Positions 9,036 to 17,238 of a stretch of 64,000 nucleotides of DNA are shown piece by piece. Origin of the DNA: an uncultured Chryseobacterium sp. (GTDB taxonomy: Bacteria > Bacteroidota > Bacteroidia > Flavobacteriales > Weeksellaceae). The notes beneath the pieces are model-generated. The model ran no database searches. It saw nothing but the letters and a program-made list of their open reading frames with translations, and was not told where the DNA came from. Within the stretch, counting starts at the first letter, position 1. Every line of letters starts with the position of its first letter. Location of the stretch: assembly GCA_913774355.1 (NCBI GenBank), contig CAJYGB010000016.1, positions 248,001-312,000 on the forward strand, written 5' to 3'. A program made the translations under genes and the position numbers.

Positions 9036-9342
9036 ATCGATATTTTAATTTTAACAAATATACTATAAAAGCTTTTTTTTAAAAACCTTTGTATTTAATA
9101 TTATTTGAACAATATATAGATTTTTTATCCATTTTTAGAAACTGATCACCCCATTCTGTATCAGTAAAGTATTTGCCGAACAGGATAAATTCTGAACCTT
9201 CTATTGCTACATGATTAGGAATAAAGCAATAAAAACGTTTTGACAGGGATTTTTTAAATTTATCATTTTTTCCGTATTAATGTTGATTTTAACAGTCTTA
9301 ATTGATGAAAACCGCCGTATTGATAAAATCTCTTAAAAGTAA

Positions 9343-9372
9343 TTGATAATTGCAAATAAGGTATTAAATTTG
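9343..9372 (+). promoter_or_regulatory. Strong Bacteroidetes-type promoter of the tail-specific protease gene
   Basis: TTG at 9343-9345, a 19-bp spacer, then TAAATTTG at 9365-9372, an exact fit to the TTG-N19-TAnnTTTG arrangement of the Bacteroidetes primary sigma factor. Transcription would start near 9378-9380, leaving a leader of about 70 bases before the ATG at 9452. This argues against the in-frame GTG at 9386. Confidence 0.75.
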
Positions 9373-9451
9373 ATAGTTTGTAACGGTGCCGGAAAAAAGG
9401 CGACTTATTAAAAAAACTTATAAAAAAATTAATAAAATACATTACAGATTT

Positions 9452-11581
9452 ATGTGGAAAAATTTTAAGCTGAATAAATTTTTACTCCTGATTCCATTAA
9501 CAAGTCTAATGTTTTGTTTCAACTCGCCTAAAAATGATGACGAAAAGATGCAGACGATAATGGTGAGCGTAAAAAATACACTTTCTTATTTGCACTACAG
9601 CCCGAAACCGATTAATGATGCTTATTCCAAAGATGTATACAAGCATTATTTCGAATTGGTAGACCCGGGTAAAAGATACTTCATTCAGTCGGATATGGAT
9701 GAGTTTGGCAAACACGAAACCAAACTGGACGACTATATTAACCAGGGAGATCTTACATTCTACAAGCTTACGATCGACAGGCTTTACCAGCGCGTTGACG
9801 AAATTGATAAAATTACCCAGGATATTTTCAGCAAGCCGATCAATCTGGAAGAAGATGAGACGCTGATTTTGGAGCCTAAAGCGAAAAAAGTTCCGGCTAA
9901 CAAGCAGGAGCAGTATAACGAATGGAAAAAATTCATCAAATACAATATCCTTCAGGAAATTGAGTCGATGAACAGCAAGGAAGAGGCTCAGAAAGAGAAG
10001 AAGGATTCCGTACAGAAATACAATTTAAAGGATACCATTAAGTACCAGCCTCTTGCTGCGGACCAGAAGCTTAAGAAAGCTACGGATGAAGTAAAAGATC
10101 TTGTAAAAGAGACCTTTACGAGATTTAAGAAGAGAAAAAAGATGGATTGGTTCACGGTGTATATGAATGCTTATACTGAAGTGTTCGATCCGCACACCAA
10201 CTATTATTCTCCAAAAGATAAAGAAGATTTCGATACCAGTTTTACCGGGAAAGTGATCGGAATCGGGGCGATTATTCAGGAGAAAAAAGGAAATCTTTAC
10301 CTGGGTGCCCTCACCATCGGAGCGCCGGCATGGAAATCCAAGCAGCTTTCCGAAGGCGATAAAATCCTGAAAGTAAAATCCAAACCGAAGGAAGATGCCG
10401 TAAATGTAGTGGGAATGCTTTCGGATGAAGCCGTAAGATTAATCAGAGGAGAAAAGGGAACTCCGGTGACGATTACCGTACAGAAAAAGGACGGGACGAT
10501 TAAAGATGTGACCATGATCCGTGAAGAAGTAGCCATCGAAGATACATTCGCAAGAAGCATTGTGGTAAATTCTCCGAACGGTAAAAAATATGGATTCATC
10601 AATTTACCAAGCTTCAATGCCGATTTTGAAAATCCGAACGGCAGAAACGCTTCCGATGACATCAAAAATGAAATCGTAAAGCTGAAAGCCCAGGGAATCC
10701 AGGGAATTGTACTTGATCTTAGAAATAATGGCGGGGGTTCTCTTACGGAAGTAGGCGATATCATGGGACTGTTCATGCAGGCCGGACCGTATGTTCAGGT
10801 AAAAGACGGAAACGGGAAAATCCAGACCTTAAAGAATAAGAACGAAACACCGGTATGGACGGGTCCGTTGGTGATTATGCAGAATGAACTGTCTGCTTCA
10901 GCATCGGAAATATTAGCCGGGGTAATGCAGGATTACGGAAGGGCGATGATCATTGGTTCGCCTCAGTCTTTCGGAAAAGGAACGGTGCAGACTTTCGTAG
11001 ACCTGAACCGTTTCTTAAATACGGAAGATGATTTCGGATCCCTTAAACTGACCATTCAGAAATTCTATAGAATTACAGGAGAATCTACCCAGAGAAAAGG
11101 AATTGTTTCCGATATTCAGATGAAAGATTTCTTTACCTACGCTGAGGTGGGAGAAAGGTATGATGAGTATGCGCTGGCCTGGGATAAAATTCAGTCCACA
11201 AACTTCCAGAAACTGAATTATTTCAACATTCAGGCACTGGAAAAGGCGAGCAATGAGAGAATGGCTAAAAATGCAAAATACCAGCTTTTATTAGAGTCTG
11301 CCCAATGGCGAGAAAAGCTTGATAAAGAAGAGACCATTACGTTGAACATCAATAAATTTAATGAACTGATGAAGCAGAGAAAGGCGCAGATCGATAAATT
11401 CAAGTCGCTGACGAAATTTGAAAACGGACTTCAGTTTACCCTATACCAGAATGAAATTGAAAGGGAGAAAAAAGATGAAGCCTTCAAAAAGAAATCTGAG
11501 ATCTGGATCAAAAACCTTAAAAAAGACCTGTATCTTCAGGAAGCAATGAACATTATTGCCGACATGAGTGTAAAATCTTAA
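9452..11581 (+). CDS. prc: Tail-specific C-terminal processing protease (Prc/Tsp, S41)
   Basis: A periplasmic serine protease of about 709 residues with an N-terminal export signal (KFLLLIPLTSLMFCF; the LMFC could be a lipobox). The order is an N-terminal Tsp domain, a PDZ domain (about residues 255-340), the S41 peptidase core, and a basic, coiled C-terminal DUF3340-type region. The catalytic pair is the Ser in NELSASASEI (about 481) and the Lys in FGKGTVQT (about 509), spaced as in E. coli Tsp. The family degrades or trims proteins at their C-termini in the periplasm. The frame also has a GTG at 9386, but the promoter position and the signal peptide favour ATG 9452. Confidence 0.93.
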   Translation: MWKNFKLNKFLLLIPLTSLMFCFNSPKNDDEKMQTIMVSVKNTLSYLHYSPKPINDAYSKDVYKHYFELVDPGKRYFIQSDMDEFGKHETKLDDYINQGDLTFYKLTIDRLYQRVDEIDKITQDIFSKPINLEEDETLILEPKAKKVPANKQEQYNEWKKFIKYNILQEIESMNSKEEAQKEKKDSVQKYNLKDTIKYQPLAADQKLKKATDEVKDLVKETFTRFKKRKKMDWFTVYMNAYTEVFDPHTNYYSPKDKEDFDTSFTGKVIGIGAIIQEKKGNLYLGALTIGAPAWKSKQLSEGDKILKVKSKPKEDAVNVVGMLSDEAVRLIRGEKGTPVTITVQKKDGTIKDVTMIREEVAIEDTFARSIVVNSPNGKKYGFINLPSFNADFENPNGRNASDDIKNEIVKLKAQGIQGIVLDLRNNGGGSLTEVGDIMGLFMQAGPYVQVKDGNGKIQTLKNKNETPVWTGPLVIMQNELSASASEILAGVMQDYGRAMIIGSPQSFGKGTVQTFVDLNRFLNTEDDFGSLKLTIQKFYRITGESTQRKGIVSDIQMKDFFTYAEVGERYDEYALAWDKIQSTNFQKLNYFNIQALEKASNERMAKNAKYQLLLESAQWREKLDKEETITLNINKFNELMKQRKAQIDKFKSLTKFENGLQFTLYQNEIEREKKDEAFKKKSEIWIKNLKKDLYLQEAMNIIADMSVKS

Positions 11582-11589
11582 AATACAGA

Positions 11590-11619
11590 AACCGCTGATA
11601 GAAGTCAGCGGTTTTTTTT
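11590..11619 (+). terminator. Intrinsic terminator of prc
   Basis: ACCGCTGA (11591-11598) pairs with TCAGCGGT (11605-11612), with a 6-base loop followed by a run of T, ten bases after the prc stop. Confidence 0.92.
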
Positions 11620-11635
11620 ATTGAAATAAATGTGA

Positions 11636-12139
11636 TTACTTAATCTCCACACATCCCACTCGTCCTCCGGCATTTCCTGTCGGCTGCGTATGGAAATCAT
11701 CGGCTGCTGCATGAATAATCATTCCTTTTCCAATGATATTCTTGGAAACATCCGCACATCCGAGGCACCATTTGTCGGTTTTGAAGGTCAGCATGGCATT
11801 TCCGCTCTGGTCCGCAGTAAGGTTGCCGATGTCACCCATATGGAAATGTTCCGCACCCCATTTTCCATGATCGTCTTTGGCCGGGTTCCAGTGTCCGCCG
11901 GTTGAGGTTCCGTCTGCTGCCGAGCAGTCGCCTTTCTCATGGATGTGTACGGCATGGATTCCTGGTGTAAGGTTAGTCACGGCAAGTTTCATAATTACCT
12001 CGTCTCCTTTCTGGGTAAATTTGGCGGTTCCGCCTGTTTGGGTGTTGCTTTTAGACATGACCTGATACGTTTTTGTAGTTCCGCAAGAAACTGCCAAAAG
12101 CGTGCAGCCTGCCAGTAAGGCTAATGTTTTACTTTTCAT
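11636..12139 (-). CDS. sodC: Cu/Zn superoxide dismutase, lipoprotein
   Basis: A 167-residue envelope superoxide dismutase that removes superoxide using a Cu/Zn site. The N-terminus is a lipoprotein signal with lipobox LAVSC (Cys at residue 19). The metal-ligand motif HAVHIHEKGDC, the zinc-loop histidines in GGHWNP, DDHGKWGAEHFHMGD, and the late HAAADDF are all present, as is the C-terminal GNAGGRVGC with the disulfide Cys. It is convergent with prc and divergent from the AraC gene, so it is probably monocistronic. Confidence 0.95.
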   Translation of the reverse strand: MKSKTLALLAGCTLLAVSCGTTKTYQVMSKSNTQTGGTAKFTQKGDEVIMKLAVTNLTPGIHAVHIHEKGDCSAADGTSTGGHWNPAKDDHGKWGAEHFHMGDIGNLTADQSGNAMLTFKTDKWCLGCADVSKNIIGKGMIIHAAADDFHTQPTGNAGGRVGCVEIK

Positions 12140-12258
12140 TGGTAAATGATTTAAAGTGATTGTTCTATAAATTTAAAAAACATTTACCGAAAAACTTTAC
12201 GTTTTCAGGATTTTTATAAAATAGCAATAAAAGACAAACCATTTATCTTCTAAACAGA

Positions 12259-12266
12259 TACCTTTG
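12259..12266 (+). promoter_or_regulatory. -7 box of the AraC-family gene
   Basis: TACCTTTG fits TAnnTTTG and lies 18 bases before the TTG start codon. No TTG is seen at the expected -33 position. Confidence 0.45.
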
Positions 12267-12284
12267 CGTTAAACACTCAAAAGC

Positions 12285-13187
12285 TTGGAAGAATACAAAA
12301 AAAGAATCATTAAAGTCATTAGTTATATTGATGACCATCTGGACACCGACCTGTCGCTGCAGAAAATTGCTGAGGTAGGCGCCTATTCGCCGTTTCATTT
12401 TCACAGGATTTTCAGGCTGATGACCGGCGAAACGGTTCAACAGTATATCAGCCGGAAAAGAATAGAGAGATCGGCCCTTTACCTGGCTTTAAGAAAACAG
12501 TTAAGCCTTAAGGACATTTATCTTCAATTTGGTTTTTCGAGCCATTCCGCTTTCGGCAAAGCGTTTAAAAGCCATTTCGAAAAATCCCCTTCGGAATTCC
12601 GGAAATCTGCTCCGGAAAATTTTCATCAGATCCGGCTTCAGGAAAGCAAGAACGGACAAACCGATGCGGTTTTCACAACCTACCTTTGCAACATTGAAAA
12701 TCTTTTAAACTGGACAACAATGAATTTAACCGTAAAAGTTATCCATCTTCCTGAGATGAATCTTGCAGCCGTGATGAGCCTGGGAATTGCCCATGTAGAG
12801 TCCTCTTATAATGTTCTGATCGACTGGGCAAAAGGTAAAAATCTCTTTCCCGGTGAGAATGTGAAGATGATCTCGGTGTATCATGACAGCTTTAAAGTTA
12901 CGCCTCCGGATAAAGTGAGGATTCATGCCTGCATGCTTTTAGATAAGAAATTGGAAAAGCAGGAGGGGGAAATTTTTGCCGAAACCATCGAAGCCGGAAA
13001 ATTCATCGTCGCAAGCGGGGAAATTACTTTGGATGATTTTGAGAAAAGCTGGGTCTCCCTGTTTCTGTGGATGAAAGAAAATGACTATTCTGTCCGTAAA
13101 GCTTTCCCGTTTGAAATCTACCATACCAATTTCAAGGAACACCCTGAAGGAAAAATGATCGTGGATTTCTGCATTCCGGTTAATTAA
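12285..13187 (+). CDS. AraC-family regulator with GyrI-like effector-binding domain
   Basis: A 300-residue transcription factor. Residues 1-105 form the two helix-turn-helix AraC DNA-binding domain (HLDTDLSLQKIAEVGAYSPFHFHRIFRLMTGE and FGFSSHSAFGKAFKSHF, given here only as landmarks of the two helices). Residues about 145-300 match the GyrI/AraC effector-binding fold. This N-terminal HTH plus C-terminal small-molecule domain order is that of Rob/SoxS-like multidrug or stress regulators. The start is TTG 12285; it is the only start that keeps the complete first helix. The ligand is unknown, and it is not obviously linked to sodC, although the two are divergent. Confidence 0.88.
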   Translation: MEEYKKRIIKVISYIDDHLDTDLSLQKIAEVGAYSPFHFHRIFRLMTGETVQQYISRKRIERSALYLALRKQLSLKDIYLQFGFSSHSAFGKAFKSHFEKSPSEFRKSAPENFHQIRLQESKNGQTDAVFTTYLCNIENLLNWTTMNLTVKVIHLPEMNLAAVMSLGIAHVESSYNVLIDWAKGKNLFPGENVKMISVYHDSFKVTPPDKVRIHACMLLDKKLEKQEGEIFAETIEAGKFIVASGEITLDDFEKSWVSLFLWMKENDYSVRKAFPFEIYHTNFKEHPEGKMIVDFCIPVN

Positions 13188-13202
13188 AGTGAATGGTCAA
13201 TG

Positions 13203-13256
13203 TGCTTTGCTTGTCAATTTCGCGATGCGAGTCAATTTTGCTACGCAAGTGAATTT
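13203..13256 (-). repeat. 18-bp tandem repeat, three units
   Basis: Read on the minus strand, three contiguous 18-mers occur: AAATTCACTTGCGTAGCA, AAATTGACTCGCATCGCG and AAATTGACAAGCAAAGCA. The same unit recurs at 57022-57195. Flanking sequence up to 13320 holds degenerate, partly inverted versions of the same motif. It sits in the 475-bp spacer 13188-13662, which otherwise holds a small hairpin and the LytTR-type promoter. Confidence 0.75.
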
Positions 13257-13447
13257 CAGGCTACCATAAAATTGACGGGCGAAGCGGATTCACCCGAAGG
13301 AATTGACCACTGACAACAAAATAGATGAATGGCCAATGCGCTTCTTTTGGCAATCACAGTGTCCGCAGAGTTTTTAATGTATCAAGGCCCGTTTAGAAGA
13401 GCTTCAGCTCAATCATAAAACGGCAATTAATATCCTTAATCTAAATT

Positions 13448-13464
13448 CCTCTCCTTTGGAGAGG
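13448..13464. other. Short hairpin in the spacer
   Basis: CCTCTCC (13448-13454) and GGAGAGG (13458-13464) form a perfect 7-bp stem with a TTT loop. It is followed by a stretch ending in GGGGTGGTTT. I recall similar sequences as recurrent intergenic elements in Flavobacteriia, but this window has only one copy. There is no T-run, so it is not a convincing terminator. Confidence 0.4.
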
Positions 13465-13572
13465 TAGCAAAAATTCTCTGAATTTTTTATGGGGTGGTTT
13501 AAATATGCAGGATGAAATAATTTGCTCAATCTGTAATTCAGGCGCTTTTTTCCCTCAAAAAAATCAAATCTT

Positions 13573-13643
13573 ACCGTTCGGTTTCCAAAATCTACCGTTC
13601 AGTTACAAAAATTTATTCTTCCTGGAATTTCATCTTACTTTTG
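13573..13643 (+). promoter_or_regulatory. LytTR-type operator and promoter of the TonB-receptor operon
   Basis: ACCGTTCGG (13573-13581) and ACCGTTCAG (13594-13602) both fit the published LytTR-binding consensus [TA][AC][CA]GTTN[AG][TG] and are 21 bp apart, two helical turns. A -7 box TACTTTTG (13636-13643) starts 42 bp after the second repeat's first base. The same geometry occurs at 22415 and 24906. The likely binder is the LytTR regulator at 25674-26417. There is no good -33 element, which fits an activated promoter. Confidence 0.75.
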
Positions 13644-13662
13644 AATCGGAATAAAAACAGCT

Positions 13663-15879
13663 ATGAAAACAAAACTATTATTTCTTATCATTTTTTTATC
13701 TTTTTCCTTATCCTTTGCACAGATTAAAATTTCAGGGAAAGTAACCTATAAAAATAAAGGGGTAGGGCAGGTAAATGTAACCCTGAAAGATACCTACGAC
13801 GGGGCGACTACAGATGCCGACGGGAACTTCTCCTTTGAAACGGCGGAGAAAGGAAATTATACATTGGCCTTTACCCATCCGAAATATGCACCTGTTGAAA
13901 AAACAATTGTTATAGAGAATCAGGATGTGGTGATAAATACGGAAATAAAGGAACAGATCAGCGAGATCGATGCAGTCGTGATTTCTGTGGGCTCTATTGA
14001 AGCCAGCGACCGGAAAAGAGCGACGGCTGCTTTAACACCGATGGATATTTATACCACAGCAGGATCGCAGGGGCAGACAACTACGGGATATAAATTCCTG
14101 CCGGGTGTACAGAACGCCGGGGAAAGCGAAGGGCTTTTCGTAAGGGGTGGAACAGGTGCGGAAACAAAATTTTATATCGACGGGAATCTGGTTAACAATT
14201 ATTTCAGCAGCTCGGTTCCGGGTCTTGCAGGAAGAGAGCGTTTTAATACTTCGATTTTTAAAGGAAGCGTATTTTCCAGTGGTGGTTATTCTGCCTTATA
14301 CGGGCAGGCGCTTTCATCGGTATTGCTATTGGAAAGTGTGGATATGCCGGACCAGAGTTCGTATTCCTTCAATATTTTCCCTTTTTCACTCGGGGGCAAT
14401 TATCAGCATTTAAATGAAAAAAAGACCTTCAGCTACGGGATTGATGCCAATATTTCAGACTTAGGGCTGGTAACGAAGGTCCTGGATTTTGAAACCGATT
14501 TTATCAAAGCTCCGAGAAGCATTTCAGTCAATGGAAATTTCAGGATCAAAACAAGATCGGGTGGATTTCTGAAATATTACGGAAGTTTTGATGCCAATTC
14601 TTTAATTGTTTCACAGCCGAGCCTGGAGCAGAATTATGACGAACAGCAGCCTTCGGTTAATGGGAAAAACACGTTCCACAGCCTTACTTACAAAAAGAAA
14701 ATGGGGCGATATCTTATGAACCTCGGTACTTCTTTCAGCATCAATAAGAATGACCTGGAAATAGGAATAGTTAATTCGGGCAACAGAATAGGCACGGTGA
14801 ATATGAATACGGAAGGTTTATACTGGAACAGCAGGGCCGTTTTTGAAAGAAAAATTGCAGCGGTGAGTAATGTCAAGGCCGGTTTCGAGCTTCTTTCAGA
14901 GAATGATAAAAATAATTTCTCAGTTTTTGATGCTCCACAGCAGAAAACTTCAATCAGTAATTTCACGACCGCTTTGTTTGCGGAAAATAACCTGGCTTTC
15001 GGGCGCAATTTCTCCACGAGCTTAGGCGTAAGAGCGGAAAATTCAAGCTTTCTGAACCAGTGGAATCTGGCGCCGCGATTTTCAGCAGCATACAGACTAT
15101 CAGACAAATGGGTAACTTCCCTGGCTTACGGTATTTTTTACCAGACCCCGGAATCCAAATATCTCACGCAGAGCTTTAAGCAAAATTTTCAGAAGGCTAC
15201 CCATTATATTTTCCAGATCCAGCGAAGTGAGGACAACAGAACATTAAGAATGGAAGCGTTTTACAAAGACTATAAAAACCTGGTAAAAACTTCAGTTTCA
15301 GGTTTCCAGAATGTCGTGCTTCCCGATTATGGAAACGGTTTTGCAAAAGGGGTGGAAGTTTTGTGGAGGGATAAGAAAAGCATTAAGAATGTGGATTACT
15401 GGATCTCTTATTCTTATCTGGACAGCAAAAGGGAATTCCTGAATTACCCAACAGAACTCCATCCGAGCTTTGCGGCAAAGCATAACATTTCCCTGGTGGC
15501 AAAAAAGTTCGTTACTTCATGGAAAACAGGATTTAATTTTTCCTATACCTATACTTCCGGCAGGCCTTTCTACAATATTATAGCGCAGAACGGAGAAAAC
15601 ATACTGAAATCGCAAGGAAAGGTGAAAGATTTCAATTCCCTGAACTTCAGTTTGAATTACCTCCCGAATCTTGGGAAGAAAGATGTAAAAGCATTTACCG
15701 TTCTGGTAGCCGGGGTTAATAATATTTTAGGGAATAAAAATATATACGGCTACCGTTTTTCTACCAACGGCGATAGGAGTGCCCCGGTTTTACCCGCAGC
15801 CCAGACTTTCGTTTATATCGGCGCATTAATCAGCTTCGGAATCGACAAAACCCAGGAAGCGATAGACAATAATCTTTAA
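13663..15879 (+). CDS. TonB-dependent outer-membrane receptor with carboxypeptidase-like domain
   Basis: A 738-residue outer-membrane protein. A signal peptide (MKTKLLFLIIFLSFSLSFAQ) is followed by a carboxypeptidase regulatory-like domain (about 20-110), a plug domain (about 115-230, with LPGVQNAGESEGLFVRGG and FYIDG), and a beta-barrel to the C-terminus. It takes up an unknown ligand, powered by TonB-ExbB-ExbD. The barrel is smaller than in typical SusC proteins and there is no SusD neighbour, so a polysaccharide role is not supported. It is followed after 50 bases by the 215-residue gene. Its promoter carries the LytTR-type repeats, linking it to the signalling cluster at 22.5-26.4 kb. Confidence 0.9.
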   Translation: MKTKLLFLIIFLSFSLSFAQIKISGKVTYKNKGVGQVNVTLKDTYDGATTDADGNFSFETAEKGNYTLAFTHPKYAPVEKTIVIENQDVVINTEIKEQISEIDAVVISVGSIEASDRKRATAALTPMDIYTTAGSQGQTTTGYKFLPGVQNAGESEGLFVRGGTGAETKFYIDGNLVNNYFSSSVPGLAGRERFNTSIFKGSVFSSGGYSALYGQALSSVLLLESVDMPDQSSYSFNIFPFSLGGNYQHLNEKKTFSYGIDANISDLGLVTKVLDFETDFIKAPRSISVNGNFRIKTRSGGFLKYYGSFDANSLIVSQPSLEQNYDEQQPSVNGKNTFHSLTYKKKMGRYLMNLGTSFSINKNDLEIGIVNSGNRIGTVNMNTEGLYWNSRAVFERKIAAVSNVKAGFELLSENDKNNFSVFDAPQQKTSISNFTTALFAENNLAFGRNFSTSLGVRAENSSFLNQWNLAPRFSAAYRLSDKWVTSLAYGIFYQTPESKYLTQSFKQNFQKATHYIFQIQRSEDNRTLRMEAFYKDYKNLVKTSVSGFQNVVLPDYGNGFAKGVEVLWRDKKSIKNVDYWISYSYLDSKREFLNYPTELHPSFAAKHNISLVAKKFVTSWKTGFNFSYTYTSGRPFYNIIAQNGENILKSQGKVKDFNSLNFSLNYLPNLGKKDVKAFTVLVAGVNNILGNKNIYGYRFSTNGDRSAPVLPAAQTFVYIGALISFGIDKTQEAIDNNL

Positions 15880-15929
15880 TCGATAATTTAATTAAATCAA
15901 TATAGAATAATATTAAAAATTTAGAAATC

Positions 15930-16577
15930 ATGAGAAAATACCTTTTAAGTTTCGCTTTAGGCTGTATGAGCTTAGTAACTTATGCCCAGGCCAATTATGA
16001 AAAAGTAATGACTGAAAAAATAAGCAAGCTGGAAGCCACCCGCTCTCCTGAAGAACTGCAGGCATTGGCCAACGATTTTCAGCGAATTGCCGAAAAGGAA
16101 AAAGACAAATGGCAGCCCAATTACTACACTGCATTGGCCTACATCCAGAAAGGAAGATCGCAGATGCAGGGTGGAAATAACCAGGCTTTGGAAGAAAACG
16201 CAGATCTGGCCCAGAAGTTTGTGGATGCCGCCGAAGCAATGGAAAAAAACAATTCCGAAATCCACCTGCTTCAGAAAATGATCTATTCGCTTAAAATGAT
16301 GGTCAACCCGATGGAAAGGTTCAGGACTTTCGGGGGCAAAGCCGAAGAGGAACTGAAAAAAGCGGAACAGCTGGACCCGTCCAATCCAAGGGTAACCCTG
16401 ATCAAAGCGGAAGATACCTATTACACACCGGAGCAGTTTGGGGGAAGCAAGGCAAAGGGAATGGAACTCTTTAAAGCATCTCTGGAGAAGTTCAATACCT
16501 TCAAACCAAAAACTGCCCTGGACCCAAATTGGGGAAAAATGGAAGCCCAGTATTTTTTAAGCGGCGCGGCGAAATAA
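15930..16577 (+). CDS. Periplasmic helical protein of the TonB-receptor operon
   Basis: A 215-residue protein with a signal peptide (LLSFALGCMSLVTYAQA) and a mostly helical body that resembles TPR-like repeats (YTALAYIQKGRSQM, KKAEQLDPSNPRV). I do not recognise a named family. It is the second gene of the LytTR-controlled operon and precedes a terminator at 16595-16618. Its last codons (encoding YFLSGAAK) and the terminator are duplicated at 22329-22415, on the far side of accessory island 1. Before the island arrived, it probably stood directly upstream of the kinase operon. Confidence 0.82.
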   Translation: MRKYLLSFALGCMSLVTYAQANYEKVMTEKISKLEATRSPEELQALANDFQRIAEKEKDKWQPNYYTALAYIQKGRSQMQGGNNQALEENADLAQKFVDAAEAMEKNNSEIHLLQKMIYSLKMMVNPMERFRTFGGKAEEELKKAEQLDPSNPRVTLIKAEDTYYTPEQFGGSKAKGMELFKASLEKFNTFKPKTALDPNWGKMEAQYFLSGAAK

Positions 16578-16620
16578 TTCCGAAATATACTTTAAAACCT
16601 TCTCATGAAAGAAGGTTTTT
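16551..16620 (+). repeat. Left direct repeat of accessory island 1
   Basis: The last codons of the 215-residue gene, its stop and its terminator recur at 22329-22415 with few changes. Shared blocks include TTTTTAAGCGGCGC, GCGAAATAATTC and AAATATACTTTAAAACCTTC. The right copy is followed by the LytTR-type kinase promoter; the left copy by the island's XRE gene. Confidence 0.85.
16595..16618 (+). terminator. Terminator of the TonB-receptor operon
   Basis: AAACCTTCT (16595-16603) pairs with AGAAGGTTT (16610-16618) around a 6-base loop and is followed by T. It probably also serves the XRE gene that converges on it. Confidence 0.85.
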
Positions 16621-17005
16621 ATTTTTCCGGACTATTCTTTTTAAGAAGACTCTCGATAAGCAGGCTTTGTGCCTCTACAAGTTTCGTGATGTCCTGTTGA
16701 TTTTTCAATATACTTTCAATGATTTCTTCGGAAACCGAATTGTTTATCGTGACCGTATTGTTATTATGGATATTTCCTACGGCTCTATCCGTATTATTCT
16801 GAACGATAGCCTTTTCATCCAGCAGTTCATAGACATCGGTTTCGTAGACATTGGCAATCTTCATGAGGTTTTCCATCGCAGGCTTCGCTTTGTCGCTCTC
16901 CCATTTGTTATAAGCATTCTGAGAGACCTGCAGCCTTTCGGCGATCTGTACCTGTGTAAGATTTCTTCCTGTCCTTAATTTATTCAGCTTGGTCCCCAAA
17001 GTCAT
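16619..17005 (-). CDS. XRE-family helix-turn-helix regulator
   Basis: A 128-residue protein. Residues 1-65 form an HTH_3 domain (LRTGRNLTQVQIAERLQVSQ, then YNKWESDKAKPAMENL). It is followed by an Asn-rich linker and a C-terminal helix that may oligomerise (ILKNQQDITKLVEAQSLL). Such proteins repress or activate nearby genes. It is the first gene inside the repeat-flanked island and is divergent from the JAMM-lipoprotein gene, so it may control the island; that is inference. It could also be a native gene captured at the boundary. Confidence 0.88.
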   Translation of the reverse strand: MTLGTKLNKLRTGRNLTQVQIAERLQVSQNAYNKWESDKAKPAMENLMKIANVYETDVYELLDEKAIVQNNTDRAVGNIHNNNTVTINNSVSEEIIESILKNQQDITKLVEAQSLLIESLLKKNSPEK

Positions 17006-17181
17006 ATTTTTATATTTTATGCTAATGTAATAAAAAAAAGAAAATACAACCGAGGTTTGGAAATTTTACAAGCAAAGTTGGATAGCGTTCAATATTTTTT
17101 TTAACAAATTTGTCCCTGGATGAACAGATTATTTTAAAAATCTGAAAAAATATTTATCTTTTCCAACCTGAAGACAAAAAA

Positions 17182-17213
17182 TTGCATCTATATAAAAAAG
17201 AACAGTATATTTG
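17182..17213 (+). promoter_or_regulatory. Candidate promoter of the JAMM-like lipoprotein gene
   Basis: TATATTTG at 17206-17213 fits the -7 consensus and TTG at 17182-17184 is 21 bp upstream, slightly longer than the usual 19. The ATG follows at 17239. Confidence 0.45.
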
Positions 17214-17238
17214 ACCCATTAAAAAAAACAAAATACCC

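Noticed and set aside
9386..9451. Earlier GTG start for the prc gene
   Set aside because: It would lie only a few bases after the predicted transcription start and adds a basic leader before the signal peptide; ATG 9452 fits better.
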